NCBI GenBank assembly: GCA_963664845.1 | Contig: OY761615.1 | Location: forward strand, 2,418,001 to 2,482,000 | Length of the DNA: 64,000 bases | Direction of reading: 5' to 3' | DNA from: CAIYTF01 sp963664845 | GTDB taxonomy: Bacteria > Bacteroidota > Ignavibacteria > Ignavibacteriales > Ignavibacteriaceae | Part shown: positions 27,189 to 35,548 of the stretch, one piece after another | Numbering within the stretch: the first letter of the stretch is position 1 | Layout: every line of letters begins with the position of its first letter | Program-made: the position numbers and the translations under genes | Notes under the pieces: model-generated | The model's database searches: none | What the model was told of the DNA's origin: nothing | The model's input: only the letters and a program-made list of their open reading frames with translations

Positions 27189-27721
27189 CAAAGTCAACGT
27201 CTGTGTTTGTCGCCGCAATTATATTTGTGGTTGCAGGCATCGTTCTGATTTATTTCCTTAAGCTTGGCAAACATTCTTTGTCCAGTTCCTCGAGAGGGGC
27301 TCCGGTTGTGATAACACACGATACTATGATTCCGGGGAAAATTGTCACCACGAAACAGATCATAAAAATTGCCGGCAAAGGGCAATTTCGCAAATCTGCA
27401 AATCAGGGGTTCGGTTCCAAAATCGCGGAAGACAGGCAAAGCACTCTTGAAAAGCTCAACGATACAGTCCGGCATTATACCACTACCATATGTGATTCAG
27501 GCTTAACCCTGGCTCTTGAAATTAGTTTGCCCACTGACAGCATACCACCCGAAGTGACCTATTCCGGAAGCTATGAGCAGAAAACCATTGAGGAATGCGA
27601 CACATTATTACGGGTTGTTGAAAAAACCTTTTATGAGCCTTCGCCCTGGTATAACACCTTTGCCACCGGTGCCGTTACGGCCATCCTTGCTCTCGCAATA
27701 TTAGTGTTGATGTTAAGATGA
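27185..27721 (+). CDS. Membrane protein with N- and C-terminal helices, possible spanin-like lysis factor
   Basis: 178 residues. One hydrophobic helix near the N-terminus (about 7-25) and one at the very C-terminus (about 158-176) flank a periplasm-sized polar domain. There is no lipobox. Bridging both ends of a domain to membranes recalls unimolecular spanins, but the lack of a lipidation signal makes this uncertain. Both neighbours overlap it by 4 bases (ATGA), so it belongs to the lysis cassette between the holin candidate and the amidase. AAGGAG lies upstream of the ATG. Confidence 0.45.
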   Translation: MTKSTSVFVAAIIFVVAGIVLIYFLKLGKHSLSSSSRGAPVVITHDTMIPGKIVTTKQIIKIAGKGQFRKSANQGFGSKIAEDRQSTLEKLNDTVRHYTTTICDSGLTLALEISLPTDSIPPEVTYSGSYEQKTIEECDTLLRVVEKTFYEPSPWYNTFATGAVTAILALAILVLMLR

Positions 27722-28341
27722 ATATACAACGAATCAGTTTCCCCATTAATGAATTCTGCAGAGAAGAATTTGCAAAACGCCAGATAGTTCTTCACCACAC
27801 CGTTTCATCATCCGCAAAGAGTGCTGAAAACTGGTGGAGGAACGACAAAGGCAAACAGAGAGTTGCCTCCGCATTCATTGTTGAAAAGGATGGCACGATA
27901 TTTCAATTGTTCGATCCAAAATTTTGGGCTTATCATATCGGAACGGGAAGCACGATCTGGCAAAACAGGAGAAGCATTGCAATTGAAATAGTGAATGAAG
28001 GCGGCCTGATAAAGGAACAGCGACAGGGTCAAGATATTTTCCTGTGGAACGACAGGCGAAATGAATACAAAGGAGAGGTAGTTACATTACCAGAACCATG
28101 GCGGGGATATCACTGTTTTGCAGCCTATACCAAAGAACAATATTCGGCTGTAATGGAGCTTTTAAATCTGCTTTGTGAACGATTTGCGATCCCTGATGTT
28201 CTGATCGCATCCTATAAATTTTCGGAAACGTACAGAACATTTCATGGCATAGTAAGCCACCATAATCTGCGTCCCGATAAATCCGATGTAAGCATTGCCT
28301 TTGATTACCGCCAATTGAGAATGACCTTACGTAACCAGTGA
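27718..28341 (+). CDS. N-acetylmuramoyl-L-alanine amidase (phage endolysin candidate)
   Basis: 207 residues, Amidase_2 (T7 lysozyme/PGRP-like) fold. It should cut the bond between MurNAc and the peptide stem of peptidoglycan. Zinc ligands are visible: IVLHHT near residues 23-28 and HGIVSHHNLRPDKSD near 176-190, giving His, His and Asp. SAFIVEKDGTIFQLFD, YHIGTGS and SIAIEIVNEGG are conserved strands. No signal peptide is seen, which fits export through a holin. It starts inside the stop of the previous gene (ATGA) and has no Shine-Dalgarno of its own. It ends the phage block. Confidence 0.88.
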   Translation: MNIQRISFPINEFCREEFAKRQIVLHHTVSSSAKSAENWWRNDKGKQRVASAFIVEKDGTIFQLFDPKFWAYHIGTGSTIWQNRRSIAIEIVNEGGLIKEQRQGQDIFLWNDRRNEYKGEVVTLPEPWRGYHCFAAYTKEQYSAVMELLNLLCERFAIPDVLIASYKFSETYRTFHGIVSHHNLRPDKSDVSIAFDYRQLRMTLRNQ

Positions 28342-28361
28342 CTGCTCGCCCTGCCGATTTC

Positions 28362-31253
28362 TCATTCTTTGGTCAACACAGACATTAGCAGACTGCGGAG
28401 TTCACCCTTTGTGAATGGTTTCGAAATATAATGCGTAAAACCATAGCTTAAAAACTCTTCCTTGTCACCCGCCATCGCATATGCGGTGAAGGCAATTAAG
28501 GGCGATTGTTTGTAATGCGGCAATGTATGAATCGCATTAAGAATATCCAGCCCAGTCTGTCCGTTTTGCAAGCTAATATCGATCAAAGCAACATCATAAT
28601 TCTTTGCGAGCATCATGGTGACAGCCGTTTGCACATCCTTAGTATAATCCACTTTCACAAAATCTTTCAGAATATATGTGACCAAGTCCTCAACAGATTC
28701 ATCATCATCCACCAGAATAGCGGAGAATTTTTTCTCGGGATGCAGGTTCCCAGCGGGTAAAGGGATATGTTCAGGTTCGACCTCAACAGCCTGTGCAGCC
28801 AAGGGAAGCGTAATAGTAAACGTGCTGCCCTTTCCTGGTGTGCTTTCCAAATCTATCTTTCCGCCCAAGAGCTCAATGTATCGTTTTGTGATGGTCAAAC
28901 CAAGCCCGGTTCCTTCAAATGCTCTTCCGAACCCCTCACTGACCTGGCGGAACGCGTCAAAAATGATTTGCTGTCCCTCTTCAGAAATTCCTATTCCTGT
29001 ATCCCTTATGCTGATACCCGCGACAGAACCTTTGTCAGAAACCGACACCGTCACGCCTCCCTCCGTGGTATATTTAATCGCATTACTGATCAGATTATTC
29101 AATATGGAGTCGAGCATTTGCCTGTCCGAGACAACGAGCAGTGGGTGAGTGAATGGAACTGCTGCTATAGTAATTTTCCTGCTCTTCGCGTAGGCATCAT
29201 ATAGTCCAACACAGGCAGTAACCAGCTCATTTAGCTCAATCGGGATCAGATGAATTTCCTGTTTGTTGGCTTCTATCTTGGAGAGATTCAGAATCAAATT
29301 CAAAGTGTTAAGGAGGCGCCGTCCGGAACGATGAATTGTTTCAGCCATCATACGCTGCTCATCGCCTGAAGCATTTTCGACTAAAAGTTCGGAGAAGCCC
29401 ATAATGCCGTTTAGCGGGGTGCGCAATTCGTGACTCATGTTGGCAAGGAAGTTGGACTTCAGCCTGTTCATTTCTTCTGCTTTTTCCTTTGCAAGAATGA
29501 GAGACGATTCAGCATTTTTTCTTTCGGTAATGTCCTGGATTGTACCGATCATTCGAACCGGGTTTCCGGCACTGTCCATTTCCAATTCACCGAGACCCCA
29601 CACCCATCGGGGGACTTTGTCATCCAGCCTGATGATGCGGTACTCTTTATCAAACGGTTTCTTGTGTGAGAGCACGTGTCCCAACAAATGCTCCTGCATC
29701 ATTTCGATATCATCGGGATGGATTATATTCAACCAGCTTTCCGCTGATTTTTCGTAGGAAGCGGGAATGCCAAAAATTGTATCCAAATTGGGAGAACTGA
29801 TCCAGCGGTCGTTTTTCACGTCAAAGACATAGGACCCTATATGAGCAACTTCCTGAGATTTCATGAGGAAATACTTACTCTCTTCAAGTTCCGAAGCAAT
29901 TTTTTTTGCTTCGGTGATATCCTTGGCAATACCAAAAGCAGTATTTTCGTCAACCAGAATAACATCAAGCAATGCGGTGCGCACTTCGCCATCCGGTCGC
30001 ACATATTGCACTTCACTAAGAGCAGGAACAGGCTGGAGTCCGCTTTTGCTGCTTCGTTCAGCAGCACCAGTGAGGGTAATATCAGACGCTTTAAGTTGCT
30101 TCAGCTCTTCGATGCTTCGCCCGGTCAATAGTTCAGCCGACTCGTTTGCCATTATAAAGTGCCCGCTTACCCTGTCAAGCACAAATACCGCATCCCTGGT
30201 CCTCTCAAAAAGGAGCCGATATTTCTGTTCACTCTCGCTGAGTGCAACCCGCGCGAGACGGCGTTCGGTTATATCCTGCGCTGCCCCATAAATTCTCCTA
30301 AACCCGGTTTCCGGGTTTTCTTCGACATAGCTGACATACGTACGAAGCCACTTCATGTCACCGGTTTTGGTTGCTATGCGGAACTCTTTCATGTTGGTCT
30401 TTCCCAGTTCGAACTCATCGACGAGTTCGTTAAAGAGATGCTTGTCTTCCGACAGCACTATAAATGACCAGCAATGCTTTTCGAAAAGCTCTGCTTCAGT
30501 ATATCCGGTCATAGAGTAGAAGGCACTGGTTATCCAATCTACCTGATAGCCAGTTTCCGGAATTTCAATACACGAATAGATAAAATCCGAAACAAGCTGC
30601 GTGACCAATTTATATCTATTTTCACTTTCTCTCAATAAATCCCTGTTACGATTTTCCTCGGTAACATCCTTAACCAGCAGCAGAATAGTCTCGTTATTCT
30701 CAAGCGATATCCGGTGGTAATACAATTCAGCAGTAAAAAGTGAATCGTCCTTTTTTCGATGCTTGTCTTTACCACTCAGTTGAAATAGTGTTATCCGCCT
30801 TACTTTCTGCCCTTTCGTGTATTTCGGATCCAGGAGCAATGCTATGGGCTGCCCGAGCAGCTCTTCCTTTTCATACCCGTAGAGGGCAACGGCAGCATCG
30901 TTACAATTCAGAATTCCCTGTGAATCGATATCAATGATTATGGCAGCAAGCGGATTACCGTCGAAAATTTTCCGGAAGGTTTCTTCGCTCTGCAAAGAAC
31001 GGGAGAGCGTCGAAAGGAGAAGATGAAGGTCCCGATTGATGAGAAAATATAATAATATTGCTGTAACACTGATATAGACCCATCCTTTGATCATTGCTAT
31101 TTTTTGGATGAGCTCTTTATCCGAAAATAATTTAAACAATAGCATATCAGAGAACAGTATCCACAAAGCGCCAAACAGTCCATAAACAAGCACTGTTCTT
31201 AACGGACGGTACCAAGCAGTAAGCGATTCGATATTTTTCTCGGTCTTTAGCAT
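28362..31253 (-). CDS. Hybrid sensor histidine kinase with four PAS domains and receiver
   Basis: 963 residues. Two N-terminal membrane helices (about 15-35 and 50-68) are followed by four PAS domains (about 88-200, 210-335, 340-450, 458-580). Several are joined by DITERR- or DITERK-type linkers. A HisKA domain carries MSHELRTPLNG with H608 as phospho-acceptor. The ATPase domain shows NLISNAIKYTTEGG, DTGIGIS and GTGLGLTI. A C-terminal receiver domain has DDDE, phospho-acceptor D892 and the conserved K in SKPF. It likely senses redox or small ligands and relays phosphate through its own receiver. No partner regulator or phosphotransfer gene is adjacent. It is convergent with the phage lysis cassette, 20 bases apart. 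Confidence 0.93.
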   Translation of the reverse strand: MLKTEKNIESLTAWYRPLRTVLVYGLFGALWILFSDMLLFKLFSDKELIQKIAMIKGWVYISVTAILLYFLINRDLHLLLSTLSRSLQSEETFRKIFDGNPLAAIIIDIDSQGILNCNDAAVALYGYEKEELLGQPIALLLDPKYTKGQKVRRITLFQLSGKDKHRKKDDSLFTAELYYHRISLENNETILLLVKDVTEENRNRDLLRESENRYKLVTQLVSDFIYSCIEIPETGYQVDWITSAFYSMTGYTEAELFEKHCWSFIVLSEDKHLFNELVDEFELGKTNMKEFRIATKTGDMKWLRTYVSYVEENPETGFRRIYGAAQDITERRLARVALSESEQKYRLLFERTRDAVFVLDRVSGHFIMANESAELLTGRSIEELKQLKASDITLTGAAERSSKSGLQPVPALSEVQYVRPDGEVRTALLDVILVDENTAFGIAKDITEAKKIASELEESKYFLMKSQEVAHIGSYVFDVKNDRWISSPNLDTIFGIPASYEKSAESWLNIIHPDDIEMMQEHLLGHVLSHKKPFDKEYRIIRLDDKVPRWVWGLGELEMDSAGNPVRMIGTIQDITERKNAESSLILAKEKAEEMNRLKSNFLANMSHELRTPLNGIMGFSELLVENASGDEQRMMAETIHRSGRRLLNTLNLILNLSKIEANKQEIHLIPIELNELVTACVGLYDAYAKSRKITIAAVPFTHPLLVVSDRQMLDSILNNLISNAIKYTTEGGVTVSVSDKGSVAGISIRDTGIGISEEGQQIIFDAFRQVSEGFGRAFEGTGLGLTITKRYIELLGGKIDLESTPGKGSTFTITLPLAAQAVEVEPEHIPLPAGNLHPEKKFSAILVDDDESVEDLVTYILKDFVKVDYTKDVQTAVTMMLAKNYDVALIDISLQNGQTGLDILNAIHTLPHYKQSPLIAFTAYAMAGDKEEFLSYGFTHYISKPFTKGELRSLLMSVLTKE

Positions 31254-31438
31254 TGTAATCTCACGCCCGACTATGTGCGAAAAAAATTATTTGCCACAAC
31301 AAAATAGAGTATTTCCCAATGATTCGGAAATATCTGCAATACACGTGTGATCAATCAGCGCAAAGCCAGCGGCCATAGCTTTTGGCGGAAATTCAACTAT
31401 CCTGAGAACAATACCAACTGAATACTTTATACTGCTAA

Positions 31439-32812
31439 TTATTCATCATGAATGACAATGGTCTTTCCGCGTGAACCGACAAATACTTTTACGCCCTGTT
31501 TCAATGCCAGGATTGCTGATCCGACCCAATTGATTGCGTCCTCCTCTCCGTGCAACAAAATCACCTGCTTCGGAGCCAGTTGTTTAACCATACCGACAAG
31601 ATCTTTCCTTCTCGCATGCGCGGTAAAGCGAAATTTACTGATAGTGCAACGAACCGGGATCGCTTCTCCCTGTTCGTGCAATGAAACAGTTTTGCCACGC
31701 ATGGCATTTGCGACGCGCCATGCCGTAGTTGTTTCTTCGGTATAGCCCACAATAAAAATTGCGGAGTTTTCATCTTTTAAGAAATGTTTAGCCAATCGAT
31801 AGGAGGCTGTCCCCTGCATCATCATCCCACTTGAGGCAAGCACAATTGCCGGTTCCTTAAAGACTTCCCGCGGTTTTATGGAGCGGAGCAGAGTCTCCTG
31901 AGGAATTTTGACCAGTTCAAGATCGGTATCGTTTACGCCAACGATAAATCTGTTTTTATCATAAAGTTTGTTAATCTTTCGGCCCAGCCCACCAGTATAT
32001 AAGGGAACGCGGGCCAGCTTTCCGGACTCCATTAATTTCCATAATATAGAAAGCAGCTCTTGAGTTTTGCCCAATGCGAACACCGGGATAAGAACCGATC
32101 CGCCCTGCCCAATTATTTTATTTACAGCTTTGGCCAAATTCAGCGCTTCTTCTTTCAATGGACGGAGCTGCGATTCTGAAGTAGAACCGTAGGTCGTTTC
32201 CATTATAAGCGTTTGAATGGGGCCATCGGGAAGTTTTGCCTTCTTCAGCACAGACTGTGTTTGCAGCGAAATGTCCCCTGTATAAAAAATGGCTAAACCA
32301 TTATAACGGATCAGTATTCCGGCTGAGCCCAGGATGTGTCCGGCATCAGTAAATTCTCCGGTAACCTCGACCGGGCCATCATGTGCATACCCGGTCAGAT
32401 TAAACGGTGTGTTATAGGGATAATCTAGCACCATCCGGAGCATCATATCAATTTCATCATGATTATATATGACAAAATTTTTGTCGTGCTGCATCTGTTC
32501 CCTGAGAATTGACACCGAATTATGCAGCGTGAGGCGTGCCAAGTCGAGTGTTTGCGGAGTCATTACAATTTTTGCGTATGGAAATTTTTTGATGGCATAA
32601 GGAAGCGATGAGAGGTGGTCCTGGTGGGCATGAGAGATTACTATAAAATCGACCGGCCGATCGGCGATCAGGTTATAATCGGGCAGGGATTCGATTCCGG
32701 TTTTGTTGGGATGCATCCCCGTGTCCAAAATAATCCCAGTGCCCTCAATATAAAGGTAGTATGAATTGGCACCGATCTCCTCACCGCCGCCGATTGTTTG
32801 AAAGGTAATCAC
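31439..32812 (-). CDS. Metallo-beta-lactamase/beta-CASP RNase
   Basis: 457 residues. The metallo-beta-lactamase core has HAHQDH (H61, H63, D65, H66), DAGHILGSAG (H159) and YTGDIS (D176), which bind two zinc ions. The beta-CASP cap follows (QGGSVLIPVFALGKTQE, SSGMMMQGTA), and the C-terminal TAHARRKDL and ILLHGEEDA complete the metal site. The group cleaves RNA and is related to eukaryotic CPSF-73. The start is GTG, as the in-frame upstream ATG is followed at once by a stop. It is single-gene, with a terminator of the next gene just upstream. Confidence 0.92.
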   Translation of the reverse strand: MITFQTIGGGEEIGANSYYLYIEGTGIILDTGMHPNKTGIESLPDYNLIADRPVDFIVISHAHQDHLSSLPYAIKKFPYAKIVMTPQTLDLARLTLHNSVSILREQMQHDKNFVIYNHDEIDMMLRMVLDYPYNTPFNLTGYAHDGPVEVTGEFTDAGHILGSAGILIRYNGLAIFYTGDISLQTQSVLKKAKLPDGPIQTLIMETTYGSTSESQLRPLKEEALNLAKAVNKIIGQGGSVLIPVFALGKTQELLSILWKLMESGKLARVPLYTGGLGRKINKLYDKNRFIVGVNDTDLELVKIPQETLLRSIKPREVFKEPAIVLASSGMMMQGTASYRLAKHFLKDENSAIFIVGYTEETTTAWRVANAMRGKTVSLHEQGEAIPVRCTISKFRFTAHARRKDLVGMVKQLAPKQVILLHGEEDAINWVGSAILALKQGVKVFVGSRGKTIVIHDE

Positions 32813-32918
32813 ATGATTCTTTTGCTTTAGATAATGAACTAATTAATCCGGTCGTAATTCTTTTGAATAGAGATAATACAACATGAAGAAAAAATAAATC
32901 CGGCGGTCCCGGAAAATA

Positions 32919-32951
32919 AACGTGTCCACAGCTGTCTGCCATGGACACGTT
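32919..32951 (-). terminator. Terminator of the M20 dipeptidase transcript
   Basis: Perfect 10-base stem AACGTGTCCA / TGGACACGTT with a 13-base loop, followed on the minus strand by TTATTTTCC. It lies between the M20 gene and the next minus-strand gene. Confidence 0.75.
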
Positions 32952-33008
32952 ATTGTATTCTACGTCACTTCAACGATTCAAAACAAAAAAATAAAAGGCC
33001 AGATAATG

Positions 33009-34385
33009 TTATTTGGCAAATTCTTCAAAGAAATAGACCGAGCTTTCGATACCCAGCATAAAATGTTTAAGGCTGAAATGCTCATTTGGCGAGTGCAGGT
33101 TTTCACTATCAAGCCCAAGCCCCATGAGTACTGTTGGAGCCTTAAGTTCGTTTGCAAACGTGGCAACAATGGGAATGCTTCCACCCTCTTTCATGTACAC
33201 GGTCTTCTTGCCAAATGCGCGTTCCATAGCTTTTGATGCAGCAACCGTTGCTTTATGATCAATAGGCGTCACCACCGGATAACCGCCATGCAGTGCTTTA
33301 ACGGTGAGCTTAACCGATTTTGGTGTAATTGACTTAATATATTTTGTGAACAGCTTCTCGATCTTTTTGGGATCCTGATAAGGCACCAGCCGCATGGAAA
33401 TTTTTGAGGAGGCCTTCGAAGGAATAATTGTTTTGGCACCTTCGCCATAGTAACCGCCTTCTATTCCATTGCAATCGAGGCAGGGGCGTGACCATGTACG
33501 CTCAAACGTGGTATAGCCGGTTTCTCCAACAAGTTCGGTAATCCCGATTTCCTTCTTGTAAGCTTTTTCCGAAAATTTCAGTCTCTTGAAATTTTCACGT
33601 TCCTTTTTGGTAAGCTTCAACACATCATCATAGAACCCGGTTATGGTTACTTTGCCGTTCTTGTCGTGCAGTTGCGAAATTATTTTGGCAAGCACATTCA
33701 CCGGATTTGGAACAGCGCCGCCATAGGTACCAGAATGCAGATCCCGGTCTGGCCCGGTAACTTCAATTTCCATATAGCACAACCCCCGTAATCCATAGGT
33801 CAACGTGGGAATTCCGGGAGCAAACAGAGAGGTGTCGGAGATCAGCACGGAATCGCATTTGAGCAGTTCTTTGTTGGCAGCAATAAATGGATCAAGGCTT
33901 TCGCTTCCAATTTCTTCTTCACCTTCTATGAGGAACTTCACATTACAGGGAAGCGTACCGGTCGTATTCAACGTTGCTTCAACGCTCTTGATGTGAACGT
34001 ACAATTGTCCTTTATCATCTGTAGAACCACGGGCAAAAATTTTATCTTCTCTAACAACGGGATCGAACGGAGAGGTGCTCCACAGATTGAGATCGCCTTC
34101 CGGCTGTACATCATAATGACCATACACGAGAACCGTGGGCTTGCCGGGTGCACCCATCCATTCACCATAAACAATAGGATGGCCAGGCGTCTTGTGAATT
34201 TTGATTTTGGTAAGTCCTGCGATACGGAGTTTTTCAGCAATAAATTCCGCAGCCTTTTGCATATCCGGCTTGCGTGCCGTATCGGCACTGATGCTCGGGA
34301 TCCTGAGCAGTTCTTTAAGTTCTTCGATATACCGTTCGCGGTTTTCTTTAATGTATTGGATAGTTGTTTCCATGTTATTTGCCAT
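33009..34385 (-). CDS. M20 family dipeptidase
   Basis: 458 residues of the M20 zinc peptidase family, CNDP/dipeptidase branch, expected to hydrolyse dipeptides. Metal-site motifs: GHYDVQP (H90, D92), STDDKGQ with bridging D123, and EGEEEIGSES (catalytic E156, then E157). The inserted dimerisation domain is present (residues about 200-370), and the C-terminal LGLDSENLHSPNEHF holds the last His ligand. No signal peptide, so it acts in the cytoplasm. The ATG at 34385 overlaps the preceding gene by 11 bases; an ATG four codons later would avoid the overlap. The two genes are likely co-transcribed. Confidence 0.93.
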   Translation of the reverse strand: MANNMETTIQYIKENRERYIEELKELLRIPSISADTARKPDMQKAAEFIAEKLRIAGLTKIKIHKTPGHPIVYGEWMGAPGKPTVLVYGHYDVQPEGDLNLWSTSPFDPVVREDKIFARGSTDDKGQLYVHIKSVEATLNTTGTLPCNVKFLIEGEEEIGSESLDPFIAANKELLKCDSVLISDTSLFAPGIPTLTYGLRGLCYMEIEVTGPDRDLHSGTYGGAVPNPVNVLAKIISQLHDKNGKVTITGFYDDVLKLTKKERENFKRLKFSEKAYKKEIGITELVGETGYTTFERTWSRPCLDCNGIEGGYYGEGAKTIIPSKASSKISMRLVPYQDPKKIEKLFTKYIKSITPKSVKLTVKALHGGYPVVTPIDHKATVAASKAMERAFGKKTVYMKEGGSIPIVATFANELKAPTVLMGLGLDSENLHSPNEHFSLKHFMLGIESSVYFFEEFAK

Positions 34386-35382
34386 TCATTAATGTCTGAA
34401 ATGTTAGTTTATAAATTACAGGAATAAATTCTTTAAAACTGTTTTGTGTTGATTTGTCTAATTGATCAAAAATTTTTGCAGATGGAATGAAATGTGATTT
34501 CCACGGATCATCCACCAGATAAATATTTCCCTCATCATCAAAAGTCACCGACTCCAGCGCCTGGGTATAGGGGAATTGCGTGTATTGTGGAATTGCCGGC
34601 GGAGTAGTCATATTTGCGAGAACGTGGGCATCCAGACTGTCGCCTATTGTGATATAGAACAATTTTGCCTGATTCCTGTCCATCACAAGCAACTTGCCGT
34701 TGGAAACCGCACAAAGCCCGCAAATGGTTTGTATTCCGAGACCCTTAGTAGAGATGATTTTTTTGATTGCATTAGTATGCTTATCGATAACATAAAGGTA
34801 TGTGCTGTCTGCAAAATCCTTACCGGACTGAAAGCCTTCCAATCCAGCATAAAAATAGTTTTCATCTGCTGCAAACCCCTCGAAGCCAATGTTACTGGCA
34901 GTGTATTTCAAAAAAGTGTCCTGTGGTGTAAAAACAAGTTTGCTGACGGCAACGACAGTGTCGTTAAACGGACTGTTCTGTGCAAAGGTGAGTTTATATA
35001 CGCCGACCCATTTTATAAAACCAGGATCGTTGCCCTCTATCGAAAGAAGCACATCTCCTGTTCCGCGGTCATAAACAATCTCTTCGAAATCTTTCTTAGG
35101 AAACCTATCGAAATATGCTGCGACGCCAGGGGCAAGAACTAAGTCCCGGATAATGAACAGTGTATCCTGCGAAATGATCAGTCGGCGGAGAAATCCTGTA
35201 TCATCTGCAAGAAGAAATTCTTTTCCAGCCGTTGTCGTTCTCAAAAAAGTGATCCCCGATGTTTGATCCGAATGGAGTGAACCGTTTTTTATCCAGCGGG
35301 GGAAATGTGCAGAATAAGGGAGTTGTGCAAATGCTGATATTGTACACAGAACAAGAGTCAAGACTAAGAGAAATTTTTTCAT
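34375..35382 (-). CDS. Secreted beta-propeller-like protein
   Basis: 335 residues with a clear signal peptide (MKKFLLVLTLVLCTISAFAQ). The mature part has repeating beta-strand units such as SGITFLRTTTAGKEFLLADD, DFEEIVYDRGTGDVLLSIEG and ALESVTFDDEGNIYLVDDPW. This spacing resembles the SdiA-regulated/phytase-like beta-propellers found in secreted Bacteroidota proteins. No catalytic motif is evident. It overlaps the M20 dipeptidase gene by 11 bases, suggesting co-expression, although that enzyme is cytoplasmic. The specific function is unknown. Confidence 0.65.
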   Translation of the reverse strand: MKKFLLVLTLVLCTISAFAQLPYSAHFPRWIKNGSLHSDQTSGITFLRTTTAGKEFLLADDTGFLRRLIISQDTLFIIRDLVLAPGVAAYFDRFPKKDFEEIVYDRGTGDVLLSIEGNDPGFIKWVGVYKLTFAQNSPFNDTVVAVSKLVFTPQDTFLKYTASNIGFEGFAADENYFYAGLEGFQSGKDFADSTYLYVIDKHTNAIKKIISTKGLGIQTICGLCAVSNGKLLVMDRNQAKLFYITIGDSLDAHVLANMTTPPAIPQYTQFPYTQALESVTFDDEGNIYLVDDPWKSHFIPSAKIFDQLDKSTQNSFKEFIPVIYKLTFQTLMNGK

Positions 35383-35548
35383 TATCCGATTTTTGTAAAA
35401 TTAATAATCTGTTAAGAGAAGATAATCAAATAAGCGAAACCGGAATATTGCAATTTTCATCCAGGTTTACATACACAATTCAACGGCAGTTTTGAAATGA
35501 TTCACCGTTGAATCCGTGAGCAGTATTATATTACCCGCCGCAAGACTC

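Larger units (their letters stand above)
21548..28341. mobile_element. Compact phage-derived packaging/capsid/lysis block
   Basis: Nine intact genes lie in two divergent arms. The minus arm carries portal, large terminase and two small genes; the plus arm carries prohead protease, major capsid protein and a three-gene lysis cassette. Portal, terminase and protease resemble the head module of Mu-like phages. I see no integrase, transposase, repressor, replication, head-tail joining or tail gene, and no flanking tRNA or repeated att site. All frames are open without frameshifts. It could be a prophage remnant, a tail-less satellite, or a domesticated module. The edges are set by the outermost phage genes, so true ends may lie slightly outside. 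Confidence 0.75.

Noticed and set aside
21344..28380. att-type direct repeats flanking the phage block
   Set aside because: No convincing duplicated sequence or tRNA gene at the two edges by eye.
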